Origin: Burkholderiales bacterium
GTDB lineage: Bacteria; Pseudomonadota; Gammaproteobacteria; Burkholderiales; JAEUOS01
DNA length: 62,965 bases
Reading direction: 5' to 3'
Assembly (NCBI GenBank): GCA_016790635.1
Contig: JAEUOR010000079.1
Coordinates: forward strand, 1-62,965
A program made the translations under genes and the position numbers. The notes under the pieces are model-generated. The model had not been told where the DNA came from. It saw only the letters and a list, made by a program, of their open reading frames with translations, and searched no databases. This document shows positions 1 to 7,104 of this stretch, in pieces; the first letter of the stretch is position 1, and each line of letters opens with the position of its first letter.

Positions 1-123
1 CTTGGTGACCGGTTTCCAGTCACCGCCGGACAGCCGCCAGCGCACACCCGCGGCAATCAGCCGCTGGGCCTGCGAACGCGACGCGGCCAGGCCGCGGTCG
101 ACAAGGAGTTGATCAGCACGCAA
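1..123 (-). CDS. tlyA: TlyA-family rRNA methyltransferase / hemolysin, N-terminal fragment
   Basis: Only the first 41 codons are in the window; the gene runs off the left edge. Reading leftward from a TTG at 123, the translation begins MRADQLLVDRGLAASRSQAQ and continues LIAAGVRW, the classic S4 RNA-binding domain opening of TlyA-type 2'-O-methyltransferases (16S/23S rRNA; older name hemolysin A). The SAM-binding Rossmann domain would lie outside the window. Location just downstream of ahcY on the same strand fits Burkholderiales gene order, and a SAM-using enzyme beside the SAH recycler makes metabolic sense. The TTG start is chosen because the family's conserved N-terminus begins exactly there. 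Family assignment is firm; rRNA target is inferred. Confidence 0.8.
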   Translation of the reverse strand, partial: MRADQLLVDRGLAASRSQAQRLIAAGVRWRLSGGDWKPVTK

Positions 124-181
124 GGTGGAGTGCCACAGACAAGATCAAAGGCGCCGCGGAACCGGCTTTGCCGGGCCGCCA

Positions 182-226
182 GCGCCGCCCCCTGGGGGGG
201 TGACGCCGCAGGCGGCGCGGGGGGGG
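182..226. repeat. Extragenic GC palindrome between ahcY and tlyA
   Basis: Immediately after the ahcY stop lies a very GC-rich self-complementary block. GCGCCGCC (182-189) can pair with GGCGGCGC (211-218), CCCCC-T-GGGGG forms an inner arm and GCCGC-AG-GCGGC another, so the block can fold into competing or cloverleaf-like hairpins. It could act as a transcription terminator for ahcY or be one copy of a dispersed extragenic palindrome common in Burkholderiales. Whether it is repeated in the genome cannot be seen here. Confidence 0.45.
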
Positions 227-1660
227 TCAATACCGATACGTGTCCGGCTTGTACGGACCGTTCTTCGGCACGCCGATGTACGCGGCCTGCTCGTCCGACA
301 GCTCGGTCAGCATGGCACCGACCTTCTTCAGGTGCAGGCGGGCGACCTTCTCGTCCAGGTGCTTGGGCAGCACGTAGACCTTGCCCACATCGTAGCCTTC
401 GGGGTGCGTGAACAGCTCGATCTGCGCAATGGTCTGGTTGGCGAACGAGTTGGACATCACGAAGCTGGGGTGGCCGGTGCCGCAGCCCAGGTTCACCAGC
501 CGGCCCTTGGCCAGCAGGATGATCTTCTTGCCGTCCGGGAAGATCACGTGATCGACCTGGGGCTTGATCTCTTCCCACTGGCACTTCTCTTCCAGCTTCG
601 CGACCTGGATCTCGTTGTCGAAGTGGCCGATGTTGCAGACGATGGACTGGTCCTTCATCGCGGCCATGTGTTCGTAGGTGATCACGTCGCGGTTGCCGGT
701 GGTGGTCACGAAAATGTCGGCCTTGTCGGCGGCCCATTCCATGGTCACGACCTTGAAGCCTTCCATGGCGGCCTGCAGGGCGTTGATGGGGTCGATCTCG
801 GTCACCCACACCTGTGCGCTCAGCGCGCGCAGGGCCTGGGCCGAGCCCTTGCCCACATCACCGTAGCCGCAGACCACGGCGACCTTGCCGGCGATCATCA
901 CGTCGGTGGCGCGCTTGATGCCGTCCACCAGGCTCTCGCGGCAACCGTACAGGTTGTCGAACTTGGACTTGGTCACCGAGTCATTGACGTTGATGGCGCG
1001 GAACATCAGCGTGCCCTTGGCCGACATTTCCTTGAGGCGGTGCACGCCGGTGGTGGTCTCTTCGGTCACACCCAGGATCTGCGCGCTCTTGCGGCTGTAC
1101 CAGGTGCTGTCTTCGGCCAGCTTGGCCTTGATGGCGGCGAACAGGATGCGCTCTTCTTCGCTGCCCGGGTTGGCCAGCACCGACAGATCCTTCTCGGCGC
1201 GCTTGCCCAGGTGCATCAGCAGCGTGGCGTCACCGCCGTCGTCCAGGATCATGTTCGGACCCTCGCCTTCGCTGCCCTTGGGGCCGAAGTCGAAAATGCG
1301 ATGGGTGTAGTCCCAGTAGTCCACCAGGGTCTCGCCCTTGACGGCGAACACCGGGGTCCCGGCGGCAGCGATGGCGGCGGCGGCGTGGTCCTGGGTGGAG
1401 AAGATGTTGCAAGAAGCCCAGCGCACGTCGGCGCCCAGGGCCTTGAGCGTCTCGATCAGCACGGCCGTCTGGATGGTCATGTGCAGCGAGCCGGTGATGC
1501 GCGCGCCCTTCAGGGGCTGCTTGGCCGCGAATTCCTCGCGGATGGCCATCAGGCCGGGCATCTCGGTTTCGGCGATGCGGATTTCCTTGCGGCCCCAGTC
1601 GGCCAGGCCGATGTCGGCGATGGCGGAGTCGGCGGAGGGTGCGTTGACGCGTGCGTTCAT
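227..1660 (-). CDS. ahcY: Adenosylhomocysteinase (S-adenosyl-L-homocysteine hydrolase)
   Basis: Hydrolyses S-adenosylhomocysteine to adenosine and homocysteine, relieving product inhibition of methyltransferases; cytosolic, NAD-dependent homotetramer. 477 aa. Visible hallmarks are the NAD-binding loop GYGDVGKG, the preceding substrate region (GSLHMTIQTAVLIETL, CNIFSTQDHAAAA), the roughly 40-residue insertion typical of bacterial enzymes after DFGPKG, and the C-terminal GPYKPDTYRY that supplies the NAD-binding Lys and Tyr. I place the start at ATG 1660 because a GGAG sits 6 nt upstream; an in-frame ATG at 1672 would overlap that Shine-Dalgarno. Preceded by an SAH riboswitch (1733-1802), so expression should rise when SAH accumulates. 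Very secure. Confidence 0.98.
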   Translation of the reverse strand: MNARVNAPSADSAIADIGLADWGRKEIRIAETEMPGLMAIREEFAAKQPLKGARITGSLHMTIQTAVLIETLKALGADVRWASCNIFSTQDHAAAAIAAAGTPVFAVKGETLVDYWDYTHRIFDFGPKGSEGEGPNMILDDGGDATLLMHLGKRAEKDLSVLANPGSEEERILFAAIKAKLAEDSTWYSRKSAQILGVTEETTTGVHRLKEMSAKGTLMFRAINVNDSVTKSKFDNLYGCRESLVDGIKRATDVMIAGKVAVVCGYGDVGKGSAQALRALSAQVWVTEIDPINALQAAMEGFKVVTMEWAADKADIFVTTTGNRDVITYEHMAAMKDQSIVCNIGHFDNEIQVAKLEEKCQWEEIKPQVDHVIFPDGKKIILLAKGRLVNLGCGTGHPSFVMSNSFANQTIAQIELFTHPEGYDVGKVYVLPKHLDEKVARLHLKKVGAMLTELSDEQAAYIGVPKNGPYKPDTYRY

Positions 1661-1732
1661 GGTTTGCTCCAAAGCATGTTTGAAAAAACCACTCGCCGGG
1701 GGAAGGGGAAAAGCTCACCACGCGGAAAGTGG

Positions 1733-1802
1733 ATGAGCGTCGTTGCTATGACTCCGAGCCTCACGCCCCGCCAGTGCTGGGGGCGCTGCAACGCTCCTCG
1801 GA
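1733..1802 (-). promoter_or_regulatory. SAH riboswitch upstream of ahcY
   Basis: On the minus strand the ahcY leader contains the SAH-riboswitch core: CCGAG (1801-1797) pairs with CUCGG (1758-1754) as P1, enclosing GAGCGUUGC, a C/G hairpin and GAGGCUCGG. Downstream GCAACGACGCUC (1746-1735) is complementary to GAGCGUUGC, giving the expected pseudoknot (P4). The class is known from Betaproteobacteria upstream of ahcY and normally turns expression on when SAH binds. About 70 nt separate it from the start codon, room for an expression platform near the GGAG. Confidence 0.93.
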
Positions 1803-1811
1803 TAGGCGCCG

Positions 1812-1817
1812 ATTATA
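1812..1817 (-). promoter_or_regulatory. Consensus -10 box of the ahcY promoter
   Basis: A perfect TATAAT on the minus strand (plus-strand ATTATA) ends 10 bases before the riboswitch P1 helix, so transcription would begin just at the aptamer. No convincing -35 hexamer is present at 16-18 bp spacing (the region is GC-rich), so either the promoter is weak or it relies on the consensus -10. Confidence 0.6.
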
Positions 1818-1943
1818 AAGGCAAAGGCCCGCAAGCGCCGCCCGCCCCACGGACAGGCCTGACACGCCTGCCCGGTAAAATTGTCGTTTTCGCACGCCTG
1901 CCGGGGCGTCCTGTCCCCTGCGCACTCCCTTCTGGAATTCCTT

Positions 1944-3554
1944 GTGTCCTACGCCCCCGAAACCCGGCGCCGCCGCACCTTTGCCATCATTTCCCACCCC
2001 GACGCGGGCAAAACGACGCTGACGGAAAAGCTGCTGCTGTTCTCGGGCGCGATCCAGATCGCCGGCGCCGTCAAGGGCCGCAAGGCCAGCCGCCATGCCA
2101 CCTCGGACTGGATGGAGATCGAAAAGCAGCGCGGCATCTCGGTGGCCAGTTCGGTCATGCAGATCGAGTATCGCGACTGCGTCATCAACCTGCTCGACAC
2201 CCCCGGCCACCAGGATTTTTCCGAGGACACGTACCGTGTGCTGACCGCGGTGGACGCGGCGCTGATGGTGATCGACGCCGCCAACGGTGTGGAGGCGCAG
2301 ACCCTGCGCCTGATCGAGGTCTGCCGCGCGCGCAACACGCCCATCCTCACCTTCATCAACAAGATGGACCGCGAGGTCAAGCCGCCGCTCGACCTGATCG
2401 ACGAGATCGAGCGCGTGCTCGGCATGCCGGCGGCCCCCTTCACCTGGCCGGTGGGCATGGGCAAGCGTTTCGGCGGGGTCTTCGACCTGAAGCGCGACCG
2501 CATGCGTGTCTTCCGTGCCGGCGAGGACCGTGTCACCGAAGACGACGAAGTCATCGAGGGGCTCGAGAATCCGGCTTGTGTCGAGCGTTTCGGCAGCGCC
2601 TTCGAGGAAGCGAAGGGCGAGATCGACCTGGTGGTGGGCGCCTCGCCCGAATTCGATCGCGAGGCCTTCATCGCCGGCCGCCAGTCGCCGGTGTTCTTCG
2701 GCTCCGCGATCAACAATTTCGGTGTGCGCGAGGTGCTCGATGCACTGGTCGACCTGGCGCCCGCGCCCTTGCCGAGGATGGCGATCCAGCGCAAGGTCGA
2801 GCCTACCGAGCCCAAATTCACCGGCGTGGTGTTCAAGATCCAGGCCAACATGGATCCGGCGCATCGTGACCGGATTGCCTTCGTGCGCATGTCTTCCGGG
2901 CACTTCGAGCGCGGCATGAAGCTGCGCATCTGCCGCACCGGCAAGGACATTCGCACCAACACGGTCGTGTCGTTTCTCTCGCAGCGTCGCGAACTGGTCG
3001 AGGACGCCTACGCAGGCGACATCATCGGCATTCCCAATCACGGGCTCCTGCAACTGGGTGACACCCTCACCGAAGGAGAGGCGCTGCAGTTCACCGGCCT
3101 GCCTTTTTTCGCTCCGGAGCTGTTCCAGACCGTGGAGATGGTCGACCCGCTGAAGAGCAAGCAGCTGCGCCAGGGCTTGACGCAATTGGGCGAGGAGGGC
3201 GCGATCCAGGTGTTCCGCCCGCTGGGCGGCGGCATGCTGCTCCTGGGCGCGGTCGGGCAGCTGCAGTTCGAGGTGGTGGCGCACCGCCTGCAGCACGAAT
3301 ACGGCGCCGCCGCGCGCATGGCGCCTTCGCGTTACCAGCTGGCGCGCTGGGTGACCAGTGATGATCCCGCGGAACTCAAGCGTTTCATCGATGCCAATTC
3401 CCACCGCGTCGCGCATGACGCGGTGGATGCGCCGACCTTCCTGGCCCAGCACCACACCGAGCTGCGCGCGGTGCAAGACCTATGGAAGAACATCCGCTTT
3501 CACGCCATGCGCGAGCACGCCGGGCTGATGTTCCAGGAGCGCATGGCGCAATAG
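1944..3554 (+). CDS. prfC: Peptide chain release factor 3
   Basis: Translational GTPase that recycles RF1/RF2 from the ribosome after termination. 536 aa from the GTG at 1944. G motifs are all visible: G1 SHPDAGKTT, G2 RGISVASS, G3 DTPGHQDF, G4 NKMDRE; the C-terminal half carries RF3-type domains II/III (FQERMAQ end). The reading frame stays open upstream to 1881, but family members begin within about ten residues of RRRTFAIISHPDAGK, which supports the GTG. The gene is divergent from ahcY; a TAAAAT at 1876-1881 could be its -10. Length and motifs are standard. Confidence 0.96.
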   Translation: MSYAPETRRRRTFAIISHPDAGKTTLTEKLLLFSGAIQIAGAVKGRKASRHATSDWMEIEKQRGISVASSVMQIEYRDCVINLLDTPGHQDFSEDTYRVLTAVDAALMVIDAANGVEAQTLRLIEVCRARNTPILTFINKMDREVKPPLDLIDEIERVLGMPAAPFTWPVGMGKRFGGVFDLKRDRMRVFRAGEDRVTEDDEVIEGLENPACVERFGSAFEEAKGEIDLVVGASPEFDREAFIAGRQSPVFFGSAINNFGVREVLDALVDLAPAPLPRMAIQRKVEPTEPKFTGVVFKIQANMDPAHRDRIAFVRMSSGHFERGMKLRICRTGKDIRTNTVVSFLSQRRELVEDAYAGDIIGIPNHGLLQLGDTLTEGEALQFTGLPFFAPELFQTVEMVDPLKSKQLRQGLTQLGEEGAIQVFRPLGGGMLLLGAVGQLQFEVVAHRLQHEYGAAARMAPSRYQLARWVTSDDPAELKRFIDANSHRVAHDAVDAPTFLAQHHTELRAVQDLWKNIRFHAMREHAGLMFQERMAQ

Positions 3555-3581
3555 GGTCGTCCCGTCTGGGATTGGCCAGTT

Positions 3582-3623
3582 GCGCATCGTCGCACGCACC
3601 GCGCAGCGAGCGCGACGACGCGC
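3582..3623. terminator. Stem-loop between convergent prfC and the Spy-like gene
   Basis: GCGCATCGTCGC (3582-3593) and GCGACGACGCGC (3612-3623) form a 12-bp stem with one G-T type mismatch and an 18-nt loop in the 83-bp gap between two converging genes. There is no T-run, so if it terminates transcription it would be as a bidirectional or Rho-assisted signal. Confidence 0.35.
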
Positions 3624-3637
3624 GCAGGGGCTGCCCG

Positions 3638-4189
3638 TCAGCTTCGCCCCCAGCTGCGCCGCTCGCCCATCCGGCGCGCATGCTCGGCAAGCTTGCCGCG
3701 CTGCTCGGGCGTCAGCACATCGGCGGCTTCGGCCAGCGCATCCATGATGCGCTTCGAGGTGCCATCCGCCAGCGCGACCTGCTCGACGCGCAGCTTCTCG
3801 ATCGCCGCGCGGTCGATCTGCGGTGCGGCGACCAGCGCGACCGCCTGGGTGCGCGCGGTACGCATCTTTTCGCGCAGCGGCAGCAGGTCGCGCGCTGCCG
3901 ACTTGGCGATGCCATTGAGCTTGTCGCGCTGCTCGGGCGTGGCATCGACCTCGGCTGCGAGATGCCGCACCATGCGCTCGACCCGGTCATCGACGCGCGC
4001 CGGATCCATGGCGGCTTTCCAGAAGCCGTGCGGGCCCTGCGCGTAGGACTTGCCGGCATAGCCGCCGGCAAAGCCCGCGGCCGCGGCGACGGCCAGCACC
4101 ACGACGATGCGGCCCAGGCGCGCGCTGGGGGAGTGCCTGTGACGGCAGGTACCGTTGCCAGTCTCGGGGGTGAGGGTAGAGGTTTCCAT
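3638..4189 (-). CDS. Spy/CpxP-like periplasmic protein
   Basis: 183 aa. After a charged N-terminus, residues about 25-50 form a hydrophobic export segment (RIVVVLAVAAAAGFAGGYAG) followed by YAQ, so the protein is either secreted or held by an N-terminal anchor. The mature part is helical with the LTPEQRGKLAEHARRM and ATPEQRDKLNGIAKSAARDL repeats typical of Spy/CpxP (LTXXQ) proteins, periplasmic chaperones or metal and envelope-stress sensors. The start is ATG 4189 with GGAG about 7 nt upstream; an ORF extension to 4303 has no such support. No linked two-component system is present, so the trigger is unknown. Confidence 0.75.
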   Translation of the reverse strand: METSTLTPETGNGTCRHRHSPSARLGRIVVVLAVAAAAGFAGGYAGKSYAQGPHGFWKAAMDPARVDDRVERMVRHLAAEVDATPEQRDKLNGIAKSAARDLLPLREKMRTARTQAVALVAAPQIDRAAIEKLRVEQVALADGTSKRIMDALAEAADVLTPEQRGKLAEHARRMGERRSWGRS

Positions 4190-4330
4190 TTTTTGACTCC
4201 GGTTGTGGGCGGGATCGCCCGGTGGAGTCACTTTGCGCGTCGGGTGTTGCCGCGGCTTGTCGGCTGGGTAAAGTTTTGTTGCCGGGCGAAAAGGCTGGAT
4301 CAAGTGCGGACCGTTCTGTGCCCTACATTG

Positions 4331-4348
4331 TTGCCAAAATTTGCCAAA
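4331..4348 (+). promoter_or_regulatory. Direct repeat upstream of parDE, possible operator
   Basis: TTGCCAAA occurs twice (4331-4338 and 4341-4348), one helical turn apart, 18 bases before the antitoxin start. Ribbon-helix-helix antitoxins commonly bind such repeated half-sites to autoregulate; the TTGCCA could also double as a -35. Inferred from position only. Confidence 0.4.
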
Positions 4349-4365
4349 CCGCTTAACCTTGGCCC

Positions 4366-4611
4366 ATGAGCACCATGAACATATCTTTGCCGGACACCCT
4401 GAAGTCCTTCGTGGACGAGCAGGTCGACCAACGAGGCTATGGCACTAGCAGCGAATACGTGCGCGAATTGATTCGCAAGGACCAGGATAGGCAACGACTG
4501 CGCGATTTGCTGTTGGCGGGCGCCGCGTCCCCACCCGGTAAGCCCGCTGGTGAAGCCTACTTCGCCAGCCTGCGCCGACGCGTGCGCAAAGCCTCCAAGT
4601 CGCGCGCTTGA
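4366..4611 (+). CDS. parD: ParD-type antitoxin (ribbon-helix-helix)
   Basis: 81 aa. The N-terminal MSTMNISLPDTLKSFVDEQV strand-helix and YGTSSEYVRELIRKDQDR are the ParD/CopG ribbon-helix-helix DNA-binding domain; the C-terminal half (GKPAGEAYFASLRRRVRKAS) is the basic toxin-wrapping tail. It neutralises the ParE toxin encoded next and should repress the shared promoter. The stop overlaps the toxin start (TTGA), implying translational coupling. No promoter-proximal phage or plasmid genes are present, so this is a chromosomal module. Confidence 0.88.
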   Translation: MSTMNISLPDTLKSFVDEQVDQRGYGTSSEYVRELIRKDQDRQRLRDLLLAGAASPPGKPAGEAYFASLRRRVRKASKSRA

Positions 4612-4952
4612 GGGCGCCTGACAAACCCGTCATCCCGCGACAACTGGCGGACCGGGATGTGGACGAGATCATCGCGCACTATTTGGGCGAGAACGCCGAA
4701 TCGGCAGCGCTCGGATTCATCGACGCACTGGAGCAGGCCTATGTCCACATCGGCCGGCATGCAGGTACCGGATCGCTGCGGTACGCTCAGGAAATGAATG
4801 TCCCTGGGTTGCGCTTTTGGCCGCTGACCCGCTATCCCCACCTCGTTTTCTATGTCGAACGCGCGGATCACATAGACGTTTGGCGGGTGTTGCACGGGAA
4901 GCGAGACATCCCGACATGGATGCAGGAACCCAGCGACAAAGTCGGGCCGTGA
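4608..4952 (+). CDS. parE: ParE-type toxin (RelE/ParE superfamily)
   Basis: 114 aa, TTG start at 4608 overlapping the antitoxin stop by 4 nt. The N-terminal helix pair (RDVDEIIAHYLGENAESAALGFIDALEQAY) and strands GLRFWPLTRYPHLVFY and IDVWRVLHGKRDI match ParE, which typically poisons DNA gyrase. The residues of the fold are intact, so the toxin is probably functional. A short C-terminal extension follows the last strand. The symbol reflects family membership, not tested activity. Confidence 0.87.
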   Translation: MRAPDKPVIPRQLADRDVDEIIAHYLGENAESAALGFIDALEQAYVHIGRHAGTGSLRYAQEMNVPGLRFWPLTRYPHLVFYVERADHIDVWRVLHGKRDIPTWMQEPSDKVGP

Positions 4953-5046
4953 CTGCCGGTCGGCCACAGATGCCATGGCTATGGCCTGCGAGTAGATTTC
5001 CTGAGAGCCTGACGCCGCGCCGTGGCGCTTACTGGAGGGATTTTCA

Positions 5047-5622
5047 ATGACGTACCTGATATTGGGCCTCATCCTTTTCCTAGGTGTGCACTCGACGCGT
5101 ATCGTCGCTGACGGTGCACGCACGCGTGCCATCGAGCGCATGGGCGCGAACGCCTGGAAGGGTCTCTACACGCTGATCTCTTTGGCGGGTTTCGCGCTCA
5201 TCGTCTGGGGCTACGGGCTGTCGCGTGCCGAAGGCGGCTTCCTCTGGAATCCGCCGGTGTGGACGCGCCATGTCACCGCGCTTCTGATGCTGGTGTCCTT
5301 CATCCTTCTCGCTGCCGCCTATGTGCCGGGCAACGCGATCAAGGCGGCAGTCGGCCACCCGATGGTCGCGGGGGTCAAGATCTGGGCGTTTGCTCACTTG
5401 CTCTCGAACGGTCGGCTGGGCGACATCGTGCTGTTCGGTGCGTTCCTGGCGTGGGCGGTGGCGTCTTTCGCTGCTGCGCGGCGGCGGGACCGTGCCGCCG
5501 GCGTGGTTTACCCCTCGCGCGGCGCAATGCGGACACTGGCCGCCTGCGGCGCCGGGCTGGCACTGTATCTGGGGTTTGTGTTCGGGCTGCACCTGTGGCT
5601 GATCGGGGTGAGGCCGTACTGA
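5047..5622 (+). CDS. NnrU-family integral membrane protein
   Basis: 191 aa with about five to six hydrophobic segments (residues 3-18, 38-57, 73-95, 108-120, 130-150, 165-185). It contains the NnrU signature features: an opening GLILFLGVHSTRI, RLGDIVLFGAFLAWAV and HLLSNG. NnrU proteins occur with denitrification genes in some bacteria but are widespread with no proven activity, and no nitrite or nitric oxide reductase is nearby. GGAGGGA 7-8 nt upstream supports ATG 5047. Confidence 0.82.
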   Translation: MTYLILGLILFLGVHSTRIVADGARTRAIERMGANAWKGLYTLISLAGFALIVWGYGLSRAEGGFLWNPPVWTRHVTALLMLVSFILLAAAYVPGNAIKAAVGHPMVAGVKIWAFAHLLSNGRLGDIVLFGAFLAWAVASFAAARRRDRAAGVVYPSRGAMRTLAACGAGLALYLGFVFGLHLWLIGVRPY

Positions 5623-5726
5623 GCTATATATTCTATTTTCGAATTTGAAACTGGCAATTAATTAGTTTTCTGGTTATATGGAGACAGGTAGGCTTGCGGG
5701 TCTTGTTGGTATGACCGGACCCAGCC

Positions 5727-6368
5727 ATGTCCTTTACGAATCGAGTCGTCAGCTTTCTTGCCTTGTTCGCAGCCATCGCGGCAGCCCATGCTGAGGCGCC
5801 GGTCGCTGTCCAGAGCGGGCTTTCTTCGCCGCATGCCGCTGTGATCCGGCACATGGCCTGGGACCGGGAAGCGGGAGCCCCGGCCGTGACCTGGGTCGGC
5901 GCCGGTCAGGCATCCGACGTGTCGGTGGTTCCGGCAGGGGTTGCCGTCGCGCGCCGCAGCGCCGGGGAAGACTTGAAGGTCGTCTATGTCGTGTCGCGTG
6001 ACGCAAACGGCTTCAACGTTCTTGTCGTAAGTCAGCGCACGCTCACAGAGCGGCGCGAGCCGGTAGAGCAGGTATTGGCTTGGCACGAGCGCGCGCGGCG
6101 CTGGATGCTGGATAACCCGACCGAAACGGCGCGGGTCGTGGCGCAAGGTGCGGGAATTCCGACTGAACACGCGGCTGCAGCGTTGTCCGGACAGGAGTTT
6201 TACGTTGCCCGCCCGGGCCCGGCGTTGGCCCAAGCCCTCAAGGCCGGCGGTGCCGACGCGACCTTGGTCGGGGTATTGATAGACGATGCACCGATGCGTG
6301 CGGCCGTGCGTCGCGTGGAACACGCACGGCCGGCGCAGGTTCAGGTGCCAGTCGCCGCGCTGCGCTGA
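5727..6368 (+). CDS. Secreted half-size substrate-binding-like protein
   Basis: 213 aa. Residues 1-22 are a signal peptide ending AHA before EAPV. The region from about residue 90 (VSRDANGFNVLVVSQRTLTERREPVEQVLAWHER then ARRWMLDNPTETARVVAQGAGI) resembles the C-terminal lobe of SsuA/NMT1-type binding proteins, where a bound-substrate loop is followed by a helix of the form NPDEAAA. The N-terminal lobe, normally about 100 residues, is missing or replaced. No permease or ATPase is adjacent. It could be a degraded binding protein kept as an export-competent remnant or a one-lobe ligand sensor. The upstream 100 bp (5623-5726) is unusually AT-rich, consistent with its own promoter. Confidence 0.55.
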   Translation: MSFTNRVVSFLALFAAIAAAHAEAPVAVQSGLSSPHAAVIRHMAWDREAGAPAVTWVGAGQASDVSVVPAGVAVARRSAGEDLKVVYVVSRDANGFNVLVVSQRTLTERREPVEQVLAWHERARRWMLDNPTETARVVAQGAGIPTEHAAAALSGQEFYVARPGPALAQALKAGGADATLVGVLIDDAPMRAAVRRVEHARPAQVQVPVAALR

Positions 6369-6474
6369 CCGGTCGGCGCGCGGCGCCAACACGGAAGACC
6401 GAAGCGGCAGCGCGCGAGGGGATCTCCCGCCGCAGTCTGTGGCGACAACACGGGGCGTCGTTTCGCCCTGCAGT

Positions 6475-7068
6475 TCAAGCCGTCGGCGTCAACCCGCCCC
6501 AGCGTTCGACCAACCCGCGGGACTCGATCCCGAACAGGTCCAGCACCCGCCCGACGGTGTGATTGACCAGGTCGTCGATCGAGGTCCTGGCCTGGTAGAG
6601 CGCCGGTACCGGCGGATAGATCACCCCGCCCATCTCGGTCACGGCAGTCATGTTGCGCAGGTGCGCCAGGTTGAGCGGCGTTTCGCGCGTGACCAGCACC
6701 AGGCGGCGGCGCTCCTTCAGTGCCACGTCGGCGGCGCGGGTGATGAGGTTGTCCGAATAGGCGTGCGCAACCGCGGCCAGGGTCTTCATGGAGCAAGGCA
6801 CGATCACCATGCCGGCGGTGAGGTAGGAGCCGCTGGCAATGGCAGCGCCGATGTCGCGATGATCGTACGCGACGTCGGCCAACGCCTCGACCTCCTTTTT
6901 CGACATGCCCAGTTCGTGCTGGGTGTTGAGCGCGGCGGCGTTGGAGACCACGACGTGGGTTTCCCAGCCCTCGATGCCGCGCACGGCTTGCAGAAGCCGC
7001 ACGCCATAGAGGCTGCCGCTGGCACCGGTGAGCGCCACGACGAGGCGATGTTTGGCAGCCGCGGTCAT
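6475..7068 (-). CDS. ubiX: Flavin prenyltransferase UbiX
   Basis: 197 aa. Makes prenylated FMN, the cofactor for UbiD-type decarboxylases in ubiquinone biosynthesis and aromatic acid decarboxylation. Visible motifs: RLVVALTGASGSLYGVRLL (FMN phosphate loop), VVVSNAAALNT, and IVPCSMKTLAAVAHAYSDNL followed by RETPLNLAHLRNM, all diagnostic. The start is ATG 7068: a TACAAT lies exactly 6 nt upstream and no Shine-Dalgarno is present, so the mRNA is probably leaderless. The frame stays open far upstream, but that part overlaps the divergent kinase gene. No ubiD is in the window. Confidence 0.94.
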   Translation of the reverse strand: MTAAAKHRLVVALTGASGSLYGVRLLQAVRGIEGWETHVVVSNAAALNTQHELGMSKKEVEALADVAYDHRDIGAAIASGSYLTAGMVIVPCSMKTLAAVAHAYSDNLITRAADVALKERRRLVLVTRETPLNLAHLRNMTAVTEMGGVIYPPVPALYQARTSIDDLVNHTVGRVLDLFGIESRGLVERWGGLTPTA

Positions 7069-7074
7069 CAAAGG

Positions 7075-7098
7075 ATTGTAGCGGCTGGCGTGTAAGAT
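7075..7098. promoter_or_regulatory. Back-to-back -10 boxes of divergent ubiX and kinase genes
   Basis: In a 36-bp divergent gap, TACAAT (7080-7075, minus) lies 6 nt before the ubiX ATG and TAAGAT (7093-7098, plus) lies 6 nt before the kinase ATG. Neither gene has a Shine-Dalgarno. This geometry predicts leaderless transcripts in both directions. -35 elements are not recognisable. Confidence 0.5.
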
Positions 7099-7104
7099 CG
7101 ATTC

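Noticed and set aside
125..2869. A 914-codon rightward open frame antisense to ahcY and prolonged into prfC
   Set aside because: Frame with no domain similarity, low-complexity composition and full overlap with two certain genes; a GC-rich shadow.
1761..3476. A 571-codon leftward open frame inside prfC
   Set aside because: Antisense shadow of a certain gene; it also runs through the SAH riboswitch leader.
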